A DNA stretch of 64,000 nucleotides. It comes from Anaspis maculata. Taxonomy: Eukaryota; Arthropoda; Insecta; Coleoptera; Scraptiidae. The notes under the pieces were generated by a model. That model saw nothing but the letters and a program-made list of their open reading frames with translations. It made no database searches and was not told where the DNA came from. Each line of letters begins with the position of its first letter. Within the stretch, counting starts at the first letter, position 1. The position numbers were made by a program, and so were the translations under genes. The DNA is taken from the NCBI GenBank assembly GCA_949128115.1, contig OX421961.1, positions 119,601,050-119,665,049 on the forward strand. Reading direction: 5' to 3'. Shown one piece after another: positions 12,058 to 22,531 of this stretch.

Positions 12058-12660
12058 TATAACTCTTCCCTCTCCCTGACGTTACATTATTTGACCTGTC
12101 TGTGATCGTCTTAACCCTTCGGTCCGCTTCTGTTCGTGAGTGAAACGACACCAGGAGGACGAGAAAGGAGTTTGATGAAACACGCTTATTGCACAGGAAG
12201 TTACCTTCACTCAAAGCAAAATAAGTGCAGAATAATTCTTTCATGGTTATGTTCACAAAACACCTAGCACAGGACTGACAGAATGGACAAAATGACCCAA
12301 TGGACAAAATGAACAAGAACAATTGAAAACACAACAGCAAAATATGTCAAACTGTCAGTCAAAAAAAAGGGGAGTGACGGATTCGGAGAAAAGCTCTCAG
12401 TGGAAGAATTCGTCAAACAAACCCCTGAGTTAAGCCCAAAGAAGATCAGGACTCTCGAATAAGTGACAAAATGACAACAACTTACTGATAGTTCCCGGTA
12501 TTCAATGTTAGTAATTATTAGTAAAACAAAATTGAACAAACATCAGTAGACAAATGTAAAAACTCCAGTAGATGGTGCACAAAAAATAAAATCAACAGGC
12601 ATTATGGAATAAATAATATAAAAGCCCTAGAACGTAAGTAACGCTCACACGTTTCATGTG
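12058..12660. other. Gene-less stretch with weak similarity to 14.1-14.6 kb
   Basis: No gene is visible. Short blocks here (TGTCAAACTGTCA, a GTGACGNATTCG block, a GTCAAANAAACCC block) recur in the same order and orientation at about 14410-14500. Two diverged copies of the same unidentified element are likely. The cores are too degraded to classify. Confidence 0.35.
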
Positions 12661-13860
12661 AACGTTTCATTTCACGTTTCAGCAAAAAAAAACAAGTATA
12701 CTTCGTATACAGGATTATTCATTGAATCCAAAATTTGTGTGGCCTTGTGTAACGATGCAGGACTGGCAGCCTCAGCGGTGAAATACAGCTTCAGCGGGAC
12801 CCACAGTTCCAAAATGCGATTTGTAACATTCTGAAATTTGCAAAATTCAGTGGATATAATCCATTGTATCACCTTATAGGTACTCATTTCATTACCTGCA
12901 GTGACAGCCACCTCGTACAACTCAATTCAATCAGTTTGTGAGGTACAGTTTGGGTAAACTGTTGAAACTCTTCAAATTCCTTCACTCGTTTTGCACTATT
13001 TGCCAAATAGTTGCAGGTATCTCGTACAAATTCTTCGATACTTCTAGGCAAAGCTAAACATGCTTTGGATGAACACGAGTGGAAGCTGTGGCACACACAG
13101 CCCATTATGAATAAATTTGGATTCAGTTCCTTCTGCCTTGCTTGAATCCCCGTATACTTTCCCATCATCACTGCTGCATGGTCGGCAGCAAATCCGATCA
13201 AATTGGAATATGGCACTTGGTTAGAATCTAGCAGTTCTTTGATGGATGCATATAAAGATTCCGCTGTTGCCTGTTTTACCTTCAACAGTCCTAGAAATCC
13301 ATCGTGCACAGTCAAGTTTTCATCGGTATATCGAACAACTACTGCCAACGCTTTACTTGTAGAAACATCCGTGGTTTCGTCAATTTATCAATGAAAAACT
13401 TTGTTCTCGTAAATCTTTAATAGTTCTATTGAAACTTGCCTCTTGAAGAACATTTACTACAGTACCTGTAGCTTTGGTCCCACCACCAGTTATACTTTTA
13501 GCAATAGTCGAGTCTGTGAAAACTGACTTGAGGAGATGAACAAGGTGATCCATTGATCTTAATGGTAGATTATATATCACCAAAAAGGCACATAACTTCA
13601 GTTCCACCTGCCCAATCTTTCCATTCAATGCAGTCTTTTTATCTTCAGTCAATAGATCATCCACTTTAGCTTGTTGTTTGGCAGCTTTGAACTTTTGAGG
13701 ATGACTTAAAAATGAACTAATACTGTAAATAACATTTACTTTGGGAAAGTGTATAATTATTATACTTGCGGATTGACTATGCCGTATTAAATGTGTTCTT
13801 CCGCCCGTGATATACAGGGTGTGTCAGGGATGATAGCAGAAAATTCAACTGGGGGTAGAT

Positions 13861-14027
13861 TGTAATGTACCCATCCTGGGTCACGGGACCATTCTGTAAT
13901 GTATCCTGGTCACGGCATCATTCTGTAATGTACCTATCCTGGTCACGGCACCACTCTGTAAGTACCTAGGTCACGACACCACTTCTGTAATGTATCATCC
14001 TGGTCACGGGACCATTCTGTTGTGTAA
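13861..14027. repeat. Short tandem array, units alternating 33 and 29 bp
   Basis: CTGTAATGTA or a close variant recurs at about 13861, 13894, 13923, 13956, 13985 and 14018, giving steps of 33, 29, 33, 29 and 33 bp. The spacer holds TCCTGGTCACGG and a CACCATT or GACCATT block. The alternation implies a 62-bp higher-order unit. Confidence 0.8.
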
Positions 14028-15311
14028 CCCCGTTTTCGATGTTCGGCTGTGATCGTCGTTGTTTCTTCCTTTCCCCACGTCGTTTACATTTTACCTACGT
14101 TGTGTTGAGTTCTTACTCGAGATGAGAATGTATAGTTGGGGATGAGGTTTGATTCTTGAATGAAACGCGAATGAAGTGCAAGCAAAATGAATGTTTATTG
14201 GAAGTCAATGGCAAAGTTTTAAATGAATTTGTTTCTTTTCTCAAAACACCTCACAACAAGAAATTGACAGTGATAAAATGACACAACATGGATGAAAAAC
14301 AACAAAAGACAAACAAGAAAGATCATAACAAATTATTTAGACAATGCAGGAATCTACAACAATGAAATGAACACAAAATCAGACCAACAAAACAAGAAAT
14401 CATGGAACATGTCAAACTGTCAATTTGATCGCAAAGGAAAAGTGACGTATTCGCTGACAGGCACACATGGGAAGAACACGTCAAAGAAACCCATGCGTAT
14501 TGCCTGGTTGATTGCTCAAAAAATCCCTTCCCAAATGATCTGAACAAAAGTTAAGTTTGAATGAGTCATGAAGAAATGACAGAGAAGTCACTCCAGTTAT
14601 GCATTGATCAAGTCAGCGTGAATCGGTGCTTGAACCTCTTTGAAACGTTTGCTTCGTTAACAACTTATTCACTCAACAACAAAAGGAAACTTTACGCTCA
14701 GCAATTAATTTTACATTTCACAAACAAAAGAAGTCAAATTGATAGATGAGTAAACAATAAAGGAACGATCGGCAAACAAGTAGATAAATCAGCAAGAAAC
14801 AAATTATAAATGATGATGTAGGTGAATCAACAAGAAACAAATAAGAGATAAATAGGTAAATAAATAAACAAGAAACAAATGAGAGGTAAATAAGTAGAGA
14901 ACCTAAAGTTGGTCATACTTTTTTTGTAAGCAATTGAAAGGAAGAAGTATCTATAACGCATTCGCCCGAAATTCCCCAGAAGTTACCCATCAAAAACCCC
15001 CCAGATACATACTCACATTCAAAACAGAACAACGGTTAGTAAACAGTAATCACATACAGGTAAATAACAGTAAATACAAGAAAACCGACTCGAGCCAACC
15101 TGTGGCCGTTTCTTCGTCGTTTTACATAATTTCCCCCCAAATAAGAAACGGTTAGTAGACTCAACAAGGCAGATTCATACGAGCAGGTGGAACTCCCCCC
15201 AGGACACGGAGAAGCGTGCAAGTCTTCTTTCTTTTGTTTACTTCCATGTATAACCCGGCAATGAACAATGAAATGTGAATGATTTATAAAAAGTACTGTT
15301 CTCTACTTAGC

Positions 15312-15892
15312 GGCTGATTTGGGGCGTAGCAGAGTTTCTTTTTGTCATCTTACTGTTTGTGACGTAACTTGTGGAAAAGAAACAATTAATGAAACCTCGA
15401 AGTACGCGCGATAGCGCGGCCTTGAGGTCACGTCATGAGTGCGCAAAAAGCACACCCACTAGATTTACGGCTTTTGACGTCAAAATTCAGATCATTTGAG
15501 GAGTAGATAACTTACACAAAATTCAAAGCAGTGCGAAGCACCTTGATTTCAAAGGGGGAAAACTGCGGGTTATGCAAGCCCGTTGAGAACAAAGATAATA
15601 AGGAATGTCGTGTTATTTACAATAATTTCGCGGACAAAATAGGTATCAAAATGCGTGATTTGGTGAGTGGGTGGAAGCCAGAATTACGATACGATAATCA
15701 AAACAAGACCGACCTTAAATTGTAAAAACGACGCACCTCGATGCACCGAAACGTTCACGTCCTCGTCACAACAGCTGACCCTCTTCTCTGTCTGCCCGCG
15801 GCTGCCGCTCGGCCGGCTCGCCTAGCGCATCGCCATCTCCCTCTCCCCGCGGCAAACGCTACGAACGTCAACGACCGTACCTACTTCAGGTG
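15312..15892 (+). repeat. 580-bp repeat, copy 1 (inverted copy at 63417-64000)
   Basis: About 580 bp that match the reverse complement of the last 580 bp of the window, with scattered differences and a few indels. It contains a 65-codon open frame (15531-15725), most of which is also open in the other copy. The frame includes CGLCKPVENK and RVIYNNFADKIGI, and a GTGAGT, a possible splice donor, follows the codon for the L of MRDL. The copies differ at many amino-acid-changing positions, which argues against protein-level constraint. One end is AGGTGCCAACGTAC. Confidence 0.8.
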
Positions 15893-17220
15893 CCAACGTA
15901 CAAACAAAACAAAGGGGAAATTCCACAAGATCTCGTCAAAATATGACGAAAACCTATATACCATTTTGTAAAGTTTGGCCTAATGATGAAGATACAGCCC
16001 GCCAAATTTCACTTTTTTCGGATTTCAAAAATGTATAACTCAGGAACGTTTCGACAAATTCAGCTTTAATTTAGCACAAGCTGGTTTGTCATAATTATCT
16101 ATCAACCTGCCAAATTTGGAAAGAATCCAATCAGTGGCGTAGAAGTTATGGGAGGTTACCTCAAGTCCACTTTTCTTCGGATGCTTCTGAATTATTGACC
16201 CTCATAACTCCTACACCACTGGTTGGATTCCTTCCAAATTCGACAGGTTGATAGATAATTATAACAAACCAGCTTTTGCTGAATTAAAGCTAAATTTGTC
16301 GAAACGTTCCTGAGCTACAAATTTTTGAAATCCGAAAAAAGTAAACTTTGGAGGGCTGTATCTTCGTCATTAAGCCGAACTTAGCAAAATGGTATATAGG
16401 TTTTCGTCATATTTTGACGAGATTTACCAACGGTTAAATTTTTTGCTATCATCCCTGAAACACCCTGTATATAACACGCACGCAGGACAAAATGCTTCAT
16501 TGTCTTTCTTAACAACCCATGGAAAGTCCTTCTCCCAGCTGCGATTATATTTTTGTTTATAACTTTTTTCTTTTTTGAAGGTGCTTTGGCCGAGGATTCG
16601 GTTTCTTCCTCATTGTCACTCAAATCGTTATCACCTAAATTCATATCACTGCTTGTAGTTTCATTCTTATCCAATTCTGGTTGTGATGCCGGCTGCTGGG
16701 GTCGAGGGTTTGTCGGTCGAGAAGGCGCGGACGGAGGTGATCTCGGAGCTGCTGGTGCCCTCGGCGTTTTTATCAGATTTATTGCGTTATTGGCTATTAG
16801 CTCGTTTTGAACCTCATTCATGTTATGTCAAGTAATTGAAAAAGCTAGGTTAAATTTACTTGCTTTCTATATTTTATCGCTTGTTTGTTGTTATGGGTCT
16901 TATGACAGTACTGTTACTGATATTTGAAATGCGTTGACATTAGTGACAACTGACAAAAACGACAAGCAGGCAAGCGGCAAGCATCATGACAAAGTCAAAA
17001 CATCTTTGAAAATTGGAACGCAAAACGCAACTATCACGACCATCACGACAATCATGCAGTTCAAAGTTTTTCAATGATTTCAAACTTTTTTTCTCAAAAT
17101 TGTTGATTTTTCATGATTTTTCGACTGAAACAATGAATGGTAATAGATTTGGACCTTAAAGTAATAAGGTAATAGCAGAGAGGCAAGAGTAATAAATACA
17201 TAGATCCATTACTATAGTAA

Positions 17221-17610
17221 TAGGGGTGGCAACCGAGGGGTTAACCACCTGGTAAATGTGGTGTACAAGGGTCGGTAAATGTGGTAAATGTCTAGTAAAT
17301 GTGTAAATGTCTGGTAAATGTGGTAAATGTGGTAAATGTGTGGTAAATGTCTGTAAATGTGGTAAATGTCTGGTAAATGTGGTAAATGTCTGGTAAATGT
17401 GGTAAATGTCTGGTAAATGTGTAAATGTCTGGTAAATGTGTAAATGTCTGGTAAATGTGTAAATGTCTGGTAAATGTGGTAAATGTCTGGTAAATGTGTA
17501 AATGTCTGGTAAATGTGTAAATGTCTGGTAAATGTGGTAAATGTGGTGGATGTCTGGTAAATGTCTGGTAAAAATGTGGTAAATGTCTGGTGAATGTGGT
17601 AATAAAAAAT
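17221..17610. repeat. TAAATG minisatellite with hAT-like end module (left)
   Basis: From about 17255 to 17600 the sequence is an array of GGTAAATGTCT, GGTAAATGTG and GTAAATGTCT units, in irregular order. Just before it is a non-repetitive module, GGCAACCGAGGGGTTAACC followed by ACCTGG. A closely related module borders the second array at 22480-22531 in the opposite orientation. The long minus-strand open frames here (YQTFTHLPDIY repeats) are only translations of the array. Confidence 0.88.
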
Positions 17611-18218
17611 AATGAAAAATGCTACTCTCCAGCGCCAAACACAAAATTTGCGTCCATATAAAAACCAATACAGGGTGATTTTATTATAAGTTTTCACCTC
17701 CGATATTTTCCCGCACAAACTTTTCCTGCAAAAAAGCCAAAACTCAAACGTTGAACGTTGTTCAGGCTTCTATTTTTTTTCTTTACGCTTAGAAAACAAT
17801 TCTATTTGCATTGAATTGAAGCCTAATATTTTGTATCGGAAATTCCGGGGCCTATGTAGGGCTCTTTCAATTTTTTGTTTTTATTTCCTATCAAATACTC
17901 ATAATATGCCAACACCATCTTGTCCTGACTTTGTGCAGGTGAGTTGACATTCATCATGTTCTCGTCTTGAGCAACGACTACTTTACTACTTCACTTTACT
18001 ATTTCACTAAGTGTAAGTACTTTATTAAAGAATAATAGAATGTCATACAAAAATCGCATTCCAGTTGAAAAAGAATCCAAAAAAGAGAATGTGATGAAAT
18101 TTTCAAACTTCACTGAAAAAAAAAGTTCACAATACACAATTTTGCGCAACCGCTTAGCGCATGCGCTAACTAACGAGGTGATTCGTTCTGGGTCTTCCGT
18201 ATATTACGCTGTGAAATA

Positions 18219-19138
18219 CAGGGTGTCCGTTTTTCGAGGCTAAGCATGGGTATCTCGCTTATCTTTAGAGATACAGAGTCGGTCAAATTAGAAAAAAGTT
18301 GCGAATTTTCATGACGATCAATAATCCAAAAAAATATTTGACTTGTCAGTTTTAGTTTTCGAGATATCGAGAAAAAGCAAAAATTTGTAATTTTTGTTTT
18401 TATTTTTCATTTGAAAAACGGTTGAAGGTAGCCTTTTCTAATTGAGACATTGTGCAGGCACTTTGCTGAGGGGAATTCATTGTTGCCAAAATCTTCATTC
18501 TAGCTTTCAAAACAACCGAGATATGACAGTCAACTTTTTTTTCTCTTATGGACGCCATATTGGATTTTAACATTTTTTAATACAATATTTTTTTCTGGTT
18601 ACAACGATGTGTCACATGCCACTGTTGAATCCATGCTTTTGAGCCAAAAATTATTTTTTATTTTTCAAAGAGTGCTTTGGAAACAAAATCAGCACCGACA
18701 ATAAAAAAAAACGTAAATGTTGAACATTTATTCAACAGTGACATGTGGCAAATCGTTGTAACCAGAAAAGAATACCGTATTCAAAAATATCAAAATCCAA
18801 TATGGCGCCCATTAGAGCAAAAAGTTGAATGTCGTATCTCGGTTGTTTTGAAAGCTAGAATAAAGATTCTGGCGGCTTTGAATTCCCCTTGAAAAAGTGC
18901 CCTGGCAATGTCTGGATTAGAAAAGGCCACCTTCAACCGTTTTTTGAATAAAAAATTAAGACAAAAATTCAAATTCCTATTTTCATACGAAAGCTCAAAA
19001 ACTAAAATCGATACGTCAAATTTTTTTTTGGATCATTGATCGTCATGAAAATGCGCAACTTTTTCCCAATTTAACCGACTTTGTATCTCTCAAGATAAGC
19101 GAGATACCCATGCTTAGCCTCGAAAAACGGACACCCTG
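18219..19138. mobile_element. Fold-back element, CAGGGTGTCCG ends
   Basis: A 920-bp palindrome centred near 18665. The ends are CAGGGTGTCCGTTTTTCGAG and its inverted copy, with TA directly outside on both sides. Arms of about 450 bp carry small differences and indels. The shared CAGGGTG termini and TA target link it to the elements at 5.2, 11.1 and 13.8 kb, although the internal sequence differs. It is non-coding. Confidence 0.88.
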
Positions 19139-19375
19139 TATATGATTCTCAAACTAACCTCAACGGACTATGCGTTGTTTTCAAGTAGAAGTGATCACAT
19201 AGAAAAATCAAAGTAAGCCTCGCAACCTATTCATGAAAGCACATTATATGTGAGGGATCATTTCCGAATGCCTCAAATTACGGAATAAAAAAAAATGGAA
19301 CACTTCAACCATAACATTCAAATTTACCGCAAAGTTGTATGGGAATATTTTATCTAATCAGTGCTGCACTGTATT

Positions 19376-21030
19376 GATGACAGCATGAGTCTTTTTCGAG
19401 CTAATAACTTTTCATAACCGGTTGGTTATCAGCGGTTGACATTAGATTGAGAGATACCTACTGTCATTTTTTTGACATAAGAAATTTCTCGTTAAAACGT
19501 TGCGGTTATAACTTTGGTTATCAGCATTTGGCGGGAAAACAGTGAATTTAATTGACGGAGAAAATTCTTCGGTACTTTGGCGGTACCGGCAAGGGAATAG
19601 AAATTTAATTTCCTGGAAACTTTCAGTTTTTATCTGAAATATTGGTATCTCGATGAAAAACCTCTAATAAATCTAAGGTACGGCTAAAAAATAATTTAAA
19701 AACTCCAGCTTTCAAGAGTGATATCTTGTTAAAAAAGCTACAATTTAAAAACGGCGTGAATGGCACTTTCACGCAAAGAGAATCGCCCCTTGAAGTTGGT
19801 AACACCAGCTTGGAAATACCCTGTAGAATCCGTTCAAAACTTGAACCATAGGGGTTAACCATAGGCGGCCATCGGACTGATGGCCTGGGTTGCGTTCGAG
19901 AACTACACTATTCTGCGATTCTTACATTTTTGAAGTGGGGGTATCAAGTAAGGCAAAGTAACAACCACTTTCCGAACGATTTTCGCTGTGCTGGAAATGT
20001 CACTGTCAATATAACTGATTGGCGATCGCAGTGCTGTTTAGTTTCAAAGTGAAGTAAGCTTTTCTGATGAAGTACCCATTTTTATAGGTACTGCCTACCA
20101 CGTAAGTACCCAATCGAAACGATTATAATCAAAATAAAAAAAAATCTGACAGAGAAATATGTGGGGTGCTGAGGTGCGCATGACGAGTAACTTTCACAGC
20201 GCTCGGAGATGCTGCGAATTTTGTCACTTCAACGCGACACGTTTTGAGTTCTCGAACGGTTTACTGCGTTGCCGATAGTGCGCACAGAAGAGATCTCGAA
20301 CGGTAATTTCTGCAACAATCGCAGAATAGTGTAGTTCTCGAACGCAACCCTGATGTTCTTATTGTGGGTCCATCGCAGAGGTCCGTCGCCAAGTCAAGTT
20401 TTTGAGGTTAGGTTAAGTACGTCTGACGTTTGGAAATTCTGGACCGCTGCTTTTTTCAAATTCAAATCTGTTGCCGCCACAATTTGTTCCCCCACCATAA
20501 CAATAGCCAGCCCCATGGCCAGGTTATGGAATGTATATTGTATAGGTCGCAGTAACATAACCGTCACTTTGGCACCCGCTATGGCAACGTTGCAAGTATG
20601 CCTGATATGGCAACTGCTCAATGCGCATCTCTTTCGACGTTGAATTGACATAAAACGCTCGCGCAAGCGCAGACAGGGTGCCAGGGTACCGCTGTAGAGA
20701 TTCATTTGTTTTTAACATTACTCACACAAATCTTAAGTTTAGTACAATTATTTTTTTGGTTAAGTGGCAGTTGTTCAATAAATCATTCATATAATTTATT
20801 ACAACTAAAGAAAATGGTATTCACAAGTACTAGTGAGAATAACATTATACCATATACCCATCTTTAGCACGCCATTTTTGTTCCCGCGACCTATAACCGA
20901 TGATGATATCAAAATGGCGGCACTTCCTTCACCGCTTATAACCAATCCTTGCTCAAACGTCAAATTCTATAACCAAGTGTAACCGGTCATGAAAAGTTAT
21001 TCGCTCGGAAAAGACTATGGTGTGACGACA
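19376..21030. mobile_element. TIR element carrying a nested MITE
   Basis: The region near 19376-19435 (TGACAGCATGAGTCTTTTTC, then AATAACTTTTCATAACCGGT) is mirrored at 20970-21030 in inverted orientation with differences, giving an inverted repeat of at least 55 bp. The interior is non-coding as far as I can see and contains the separate MITE at 19885-20352. The exact ends are uncertain by about 15 bp. Confidence 0.6.
19885..20352. mobile_element. 468-bp MITE with ~34-bp inverted ends
   Basis: The ends read GGGTTGCGTTCGAGAACTAC inward on both sides and stay identical for about 34 bp, up to CTGCGATT. The interior also has partial inverted symmetry (TTCTCGAACG and TCTCGAACGG). CAGGGTTGCG-type ends are seen in hAT-derived MITEs. 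A clean 8-bp target duplication was not evident. Confidence 0.78.
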
Positions 21031-22270
21031 GTCAGTTCTCTGGGTGGCACACACTTTTTCGACCGGCGAATATCCATTTTGAATCGGAAGACTTCACAAC
21101 TTGCTGATAAAACTGAACAGACAACAAAACGTCAACGTCAAACACAGAAGTCAATTTCACTGTCGAGTTTTGAACATGCGCGGTGATAACTTCTCTTTGT
21201 TTTCTTAGTTCGCACGACATCCGTGCCGGAGCGCCACTTCCGCGCAATATTGTGTATTGAAAGAAAAACATTTTCTTGTTGGCATTTTTGGTTAGAGCTC
21301 CACCTGTTATGGGCAGATATCACAAATGAAATTTTTTAACGCTCTGGAGACGCCAGTACACTCTGCATAGTATGCCATCTTGCCCGAGCCCCTGGTTTGC
21401 CAACTAGCCCTAAAATGCGCTGTGTTAAGTTTATATTTCCCGCTCATCTATTTCTTTGGCCAACACTTGAAGGTTATAATGAGAGCACGAGCTTATAATA
21501 CCAGAAATCATACATCAATTTGTTGAATTGATCCAGAGGAGCATTTTGAAGATAAAGACTATAACATTTAGTTACCAGAAAAACTTTGAAGCCTGAATTT
21601 TCTTGTTTTGTAAATAACGTAGATACTCTTTCGTCAAGTGACGTTGCGATTGACATGGTAGCATTGACAAGCAGTTGTATCAACATTGCAGCAGAGCGCA
21701 GCGCAGTATTTCAAATAGTTTCCCGGGAAAAGGGCCATATGCCAACTCAGACAGTATGCCAACTCAGGCACATCTCCCCTACTATAAATAAATATAGGCT
21801 TTAGCAAAAAAGCGCCATTCAAATTGGCAGTGGCGGGCGTACCTTCAGGCTTGCGTGGGTAGGTACCTCTCCTCTATGGGGAGGGCAGGGAGGGCGTCGC
21901 TCTTCGGCGCCGATCAAGGGGAATATCAAATAATAAAGAAATTGCTTTTTATCGGAGCGGAAGATTTTGCTTTTCCTCTGAGCTTTTGCTTCGGCTTTTG
22001 CTATTTGTTGTTCTTGAACATCGAATACTTAAGTGATATCATCAATAGCATCAAGCTATAGCCGCCCGTACCCCGTACCTTGAAATTATTTTAAGCGTTG
22101 CGACGCTTTTCTGAAACCTTCATTACAAATTTTGTTCCGGTTTCTACAGGATGGTTCAGGTTATGGTCAATCGAAAAATAAGTCGACGTGGATAATTTTA
22201 TTTTTTCAAGAACACCTCCTGAGGAAAATGAAGCCCTTCAAAGTTGAGCTTTGAAAATCCGTATGGTTAC
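21031..22270. other. Gene-less stretch, nothing recognised
   Basis: No gene or repeat was recognised. It contains AT-rich stretches and short open frames without similarity to families I know. Confidence 0.4.
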
Positions 22271-22274
22271 CGTC

Positions 22275-22531
22275 AGGTAAATATCTGGTAAATGTGTAAA
22301 TGTCGGTAAATGTGGTAAATGTCTGGTAAATGTGTAAATGTCTAGTAAATGTCTGGTAAATGTGTAAATGCCTGGTAAATGTGTAAATGTCTGGTAAATG
22401 TGTAAATGTCTGGTAAATGTGTAAATGTCTGGTAAATGTGGTAAATGTGGTAAATGTCTGGTAAATGTGGTAAATGTTAAATGTGGTGTACACATTTTTC
22501 CTAGGTGGTCAACCCCTCGGTGGCAACACTG
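22275..22531. repeat. TAAATG minisatellite with hAT-like end module (right)
   Basis: GGTAAATGTCT/GGTAAATGTGTAAATGTCT units fill 22275-22480, in the same strand orientation as the array at 17.3 kb. The array is followed by GTACAC, then AGGTGGTCAACCCCTCGGTG and a CAACACTG end, the inverted counterpart of the module before the left array. Read from the right end inward, the terminus starts CAGTGTTGCC, a classic hAT-like end. Confidence 0.85.

Larger units (their letters stand above)
13857..15917. mobile_element. 2-kb insertion of unknown class in the fold-back arm
   Basis: This block breaks the symmetry of the surrounding palindrome and so must have arrived later. It starts with a short tandem array (13861-14027) and carries A-rich direct repeats of AACAAGAAACAAAT (14800-14880). 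Its last 580 bp (15312-15892) also occur inverted at 63417-64000. No reverse transcriptase, transposase or terminal repeat is recognisable. Boundaries are good to about 10 bp. Confidence 0.55.
13815..16467. mobile_element. Fold-back element inside the hAT gene, itself interrupted
   Basis: The ends are CAGGGTGTGTCAGGGATGAT and an inverted copy with one internal difference, flanked by TA on both sides. The element's own palindrome is visible at 15920-16440, centred near 16180, and its left end lies at 13815-13856. The intervening 2 kb (13857-15917) is a later insertion into the left arm. Inner arm blocks include CTCGTCAAAATATGACGAAA. Removing the element restores the reading frame of the hAT gene across the TA site, which shows it is an insertion. 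Confidence 0.82.
12672..16821 (-). pseudogene. hAT-type transposase gene, split by a fold-back insertion
   Basis: hAT transposases cut and paste DNA using a DDE-type RNase H fold. The minus strand begins at 16821 (MNEVQNELIANN), followed by a proline-rich, then acidic and lysine-rich linker to about 16470. There the fold-back element at 13815-16467 interrupts it. Beyond the insertion the frame resumes near 13812 with a BED-like HLIRHSQS stretch, then SHPQKFKAAKQQAK (about 13690). The catalytic-region motif DETTD lies near 13380, where one extra base shifts the frame. GFAADHAAVMMGK lies near 13190, CVCHSFHSC near 13100 and SCTRWLSLQ near 12905. The C-terminal segment ends with NPVYEVYLFF near 12700. 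The architecture matches the insect BED/hAT family. It could have been a transposon or a domesticated gene, but this copy is dead. Confidence 0.75.

Noticed and set aside
16553..16810. 85-codon plus-strand frame
   Set aside because: Shadow of the N-terminal part of the hAT gene on the minus strand.
17156..17718. Minus-strand open frames of about 170 codons with YQTFTHLPDIY repeats
   Set aside because: They are translations of the TAAATG minisatellite; a repeat unit without stops keeps several frames open. The same false repeats appear at 22206-22663.
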